This document shows, one piece after another, positions 5,980 to 7,036 of a stretch of 7,036 bases of DNA. The stretch is from OMOG01 sp041485845 (GTDB taxonomy: Bacteria > Acidobacteriota > Terriglobia > Bryobacterales > Bryobacteraceae), in NCBI GenBank assembly GCA_041485845.1, contig JBGPKH010000485.1, forward strand, positions 1 to 7,036, given 5' to 3'. The notes beneath the pieces were generated by a model that ran no database searches, was not told where the DNA came from, and saw nothing but the letters and a program-made list of their open reading frames with translations. The position numbers and the translations under genes were made by a program. Each line of letters begins with the position of its first letter. The stretch's first letter is position 1.

Positions 5980-6341
5980 TATCCGGAATGGCGCTTGAAG
6001 ATCTGCGGCATGTTTTGCGAGAAGGCCGAGCGCGCCAGCACCATGTCGCAACCGGCCTCCTGGGCCTGCTGCTTGAGCTCCACCTGAACGTGAGATAAGT
6101 AACCGATCAGGCTGATCCCCTTGGTATCGGAATTCTCCTTGAGCTTGCCGATGAGCTTCAGCGGATTGGCCGACTCGAAGTTCAAGTCCAGGATAATCAG
6201 CGAAGGCTTGTCCTGGGCTTTCTCCAGGACTTCTTTCGAGTCTTTGACAAACTCCAGCGCCAGGCCTGCCCGCTTGGCCGCCTCGATAAGTTTGACTGAG
6301 AAGAACAGATCGCTCACTACCGCCAGAACTCGCTTTTGCAT
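5979..6341 (-). CDS. Stand-alone CheY-like receiver domain protein, partly degenerate
   Basis: A single response-regulator receiver domain of 120 residues without any output domain. The alternating pattern fits: beta1 RVLAVVSDL (4-12), beta3 SLIILDLNF (47-55) with candidate phospho-acceptor Asp52, beta4 GISLIGYLSH (75-84) and beta5 CDMVLARSAF (98-107). The usual acidic pair after beta1 is reduced to Ser10-Asp11, and the usual Lys-Pro after beta5 reads Arg104-Ser105, so phosphorylation may be altered or lost. It could be a phosphotransfer partner or an atypical receiver acting by protein contact. It is convergent with the hydrolase and divergent from the aminopeptidase gene, with only 24 bp between the two starts. 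No good Shine-Dalgarno site precedes its ATG. Confident in the fold, not in the partner. Confidence 0.85.
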   Translation of the reverse strand: MQKRVLAVVSDLFFSVKLIEAAKRAGLALEFVKDSKEVLEKAQDKPSLIILDLNFESANPLKLIGKLKENSDTKGISLIGYLSHVQVELKQQAQEAGCDMVLARSAFSQNMPQIFKRHSG

Positions 6342-6353
6342 CTTGGAACTAGA

Positions 6354-6361
6354 AGGAAGGA
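6354..6361 (+). promoter_or_regulatory. Ribosome-binding site deciding the aminopeptidase start
   Basis: AGGAAGGA contains two AGGA cores, ending 8 and 4 bases before the ATG at 6366. The other in-frame ATG at 6387 has GGGGGAG only 1 base away, too close for normal use. This favours 6366. Confidence 0.5.
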
Positions 6362-6365
6362 CGGA

Positions 6366-7036
6366 ATGATTCTACCATGGGGGAGCATGGACATACACTC
6401 GTCATCGCGCCCGGACCAAATCCGCGTCCGCCATATCGACCTGGACCTCGACGTGAGGTTCGACCGCAAGATACTCGAGGGCTCGGCAACCCTCTACTTC
6501 GATCGCGTTTCGTCCGATGAACTGCTTCTCGATACGCGCGGGCTCGACATTCACTCGGTGGAGCACGCGGCGGGCTTCGCGCTGGGCACGGCCGACCCGG
6601 TGCTGGGGACGCCGCTGAAGATCCAGGTGCCGGACGGAACGGACCGCGTGCGCGTGAACTATTCGACATCGCCCGGCGCCTCGGGACTGCAATGGCTCGA
6701 TCCTCCGCAGACGGCCGGCAAACGCCATCCTTTTCTCTACACGCAGTCGCAGGCGATTCATGCGCGGAGCTGGATCCCGCTGCAGGATACTCCGGGGGTG
6801 CGGGTGACTTACCGTGCCACGATCCGCACGCCCCCAGGGTTGAAAGCGGTGATGGGCGCCGAGATGCGGGGTGACGGAAGATTCCAGATGGACCAACCGA
6901 TTCCCTCGTACCTGATCGCGCTGGCGGCCGGCGACCTGGACTTCCGTCCCCTCGGCCCGCGCTCCGGTGTGTATGCCGAGCCTTCCGTGGTGGAGGCGGC
7001 GGCCAGTGAGTTCGCCGACACGGAGGCGATGATCTC
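6366..7036 (+). CDS. M1-family aminopeptidase (leukotriene A4 hydrolase-like), N-terminal part
   Basis: Zinc metallopeptidase that would remove N-terminal residues from peptides. Only the N-terminal beta-sandwich domain and the edge of the catalytic domain are in the window (223 codons), so the GxMEN and HExxH-type zinc motifs lie beyond it. Landmarks agree closely with human LTA4H as I remember it: RHIDLDLDV, LEGSATLYF, LLLDTRGLDI, LQWLDPPQTAGKRHPFLYTQ, then QSQAIHARSWIP and QDTPGVRVTY (about 127-150), IPSYLIALAAGDL and finally EFADTEAMI. Gln127 and Gln129 match the QxQ pair near the substrate site of that family. No signal peptide is visible, so it is probably cytoplasmic. Start 6366 (beginning MILPWGSMDIHS) is chosen for its ribosome-binding site; 6387 (MDIHSSSRP) is possible because family similarity begins about there. 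It is divergent from the receiver gene. Confidence 0.92.
   Translation, partial: MILPWGSMDIHSSSRPDQIRVRHIDLDLDVRFDRKILEGSATLYFDRVSSDELLLDTRGLDIHSVEHAAGFALGTADPVLGTPLKIQVPDGTDRVRVNYSTSPGASGLQWLDPPQTAGKRHPFLYTQSQAIHARSWIPLQDTPGVRVTYRATIRTPPGLKAVMGAEMRGDGRFQMDQPIPSYLIALAAGDLDFRPLGPRSGVYAEPSVVEAAASEFADTEAMI
6369..6374 (-). promoter_or_regulatory. Possible -10 box for the receiver-domain gene
   Basis: On the minus strand TAGAAT matches the sigma-70 -10 consensus at 5 of 6 bases and lies 27 bases before the receiver start. No convincing -35 box is found at 16-18 bp, so this is weak. It lies inside the first codons of the aminopeptidase gene. Confidence 0.22.

Noticed and set aside
4317..6098. Plus-strand open frame of 593 residues, longer than the hydrolase it overlaps
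   Set aside because: It is extremely rich in Arg, Ala, Gly and Pro, has no recognisable motif, and lies in another frame across the clear hydrolase and the antisense of the receiver gene. Long shadow frames are normal in GC-rich DNA.
6377..6379. ATG at 6377 as a start for the last gene
   Set aside because: It is in the wrong frame and gives a Pro/Arg-rich product; the M1 similarity lies in the frame of 6366/6387.
6402..6896. Minus-strand open frame opposite the aminopeptidase
   Set aside because: The plus-strand frame is a clear M1 N-terminal domain; the antisense frame is a shadow.
1..7036. CRISPR arrays, tRNA or rRNA genes, insertion sequences, defence or biosynthetic clusters
   Set aside because: No regularly spaced repeats, RNA gene landmarks, transposase motifs or defence domains were found; the genes are transporters, a hydrolase, a receiver domain and a peptidase.

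Overview
The window is GC-rich (well over 60% by eye), densely packed bacterial DNA. It has short intergenic gaps, GTG as well as ATG starts, a secreted alpha/beta-hydrolase of a type I associate with Acidobacteria and Planctomycetes, and hairpin-rich intergenic repeats. The best guess is a soil acidobacterium of the Solibacter/Bryobacter kind. That guess rests on general resemblance only.

Layout. (1) 3-3872, plus strand: an apparent operon of four genes. It holds the 3' part of an SGLT-type sodium/solute symporter, then after 3 bp an ABC ATPase, a permease and a substrate-binding lipoprotein of the OpuC/ProX/OsmX (compatible-solute) type. A run of three short hairpins (2343-2396) sits between the ATPase and permease genes and makes the permease look 23 residues too long if the GTG at 2338 is used. 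(2) 3923-4123, plus: an orphan 66-residue membrane protein, flanked by two perfect 15-bp palindromes (3871-3885 and 4167-4181). (3) 4183-5919, plus: a secreted two-domain alpha/beta-hydrolase with an intact first catalytic unit and a degenerate second one. (4) 5916-5979: a 64-bp inverted-repeat element that fills the gap between two convergent genes and overlaps both stop codons. (5) 5979-6341, minus: a stand-alone, partly degenerate response-regulator receiver domain. (6) 6366-7036, plus: the N-terminal part of an M1-family (leukotriene A4 hydrolase-like) aminopeptidase, running off the window.

How they work together. The symporter and ABC genes are probably co-transcribed, and both import small solutes. 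The remaining genes look like independent units. I see no defence system, prophage, CRISPR array, transposase, tRNA or rRNA. The most interesting signals are the two related intergenic hairpin elements, both starting at stop codons; the altered ligand cage of the binding protein; the sodium-site substitution in the symporter; and the inactive second half of the hydrolase.
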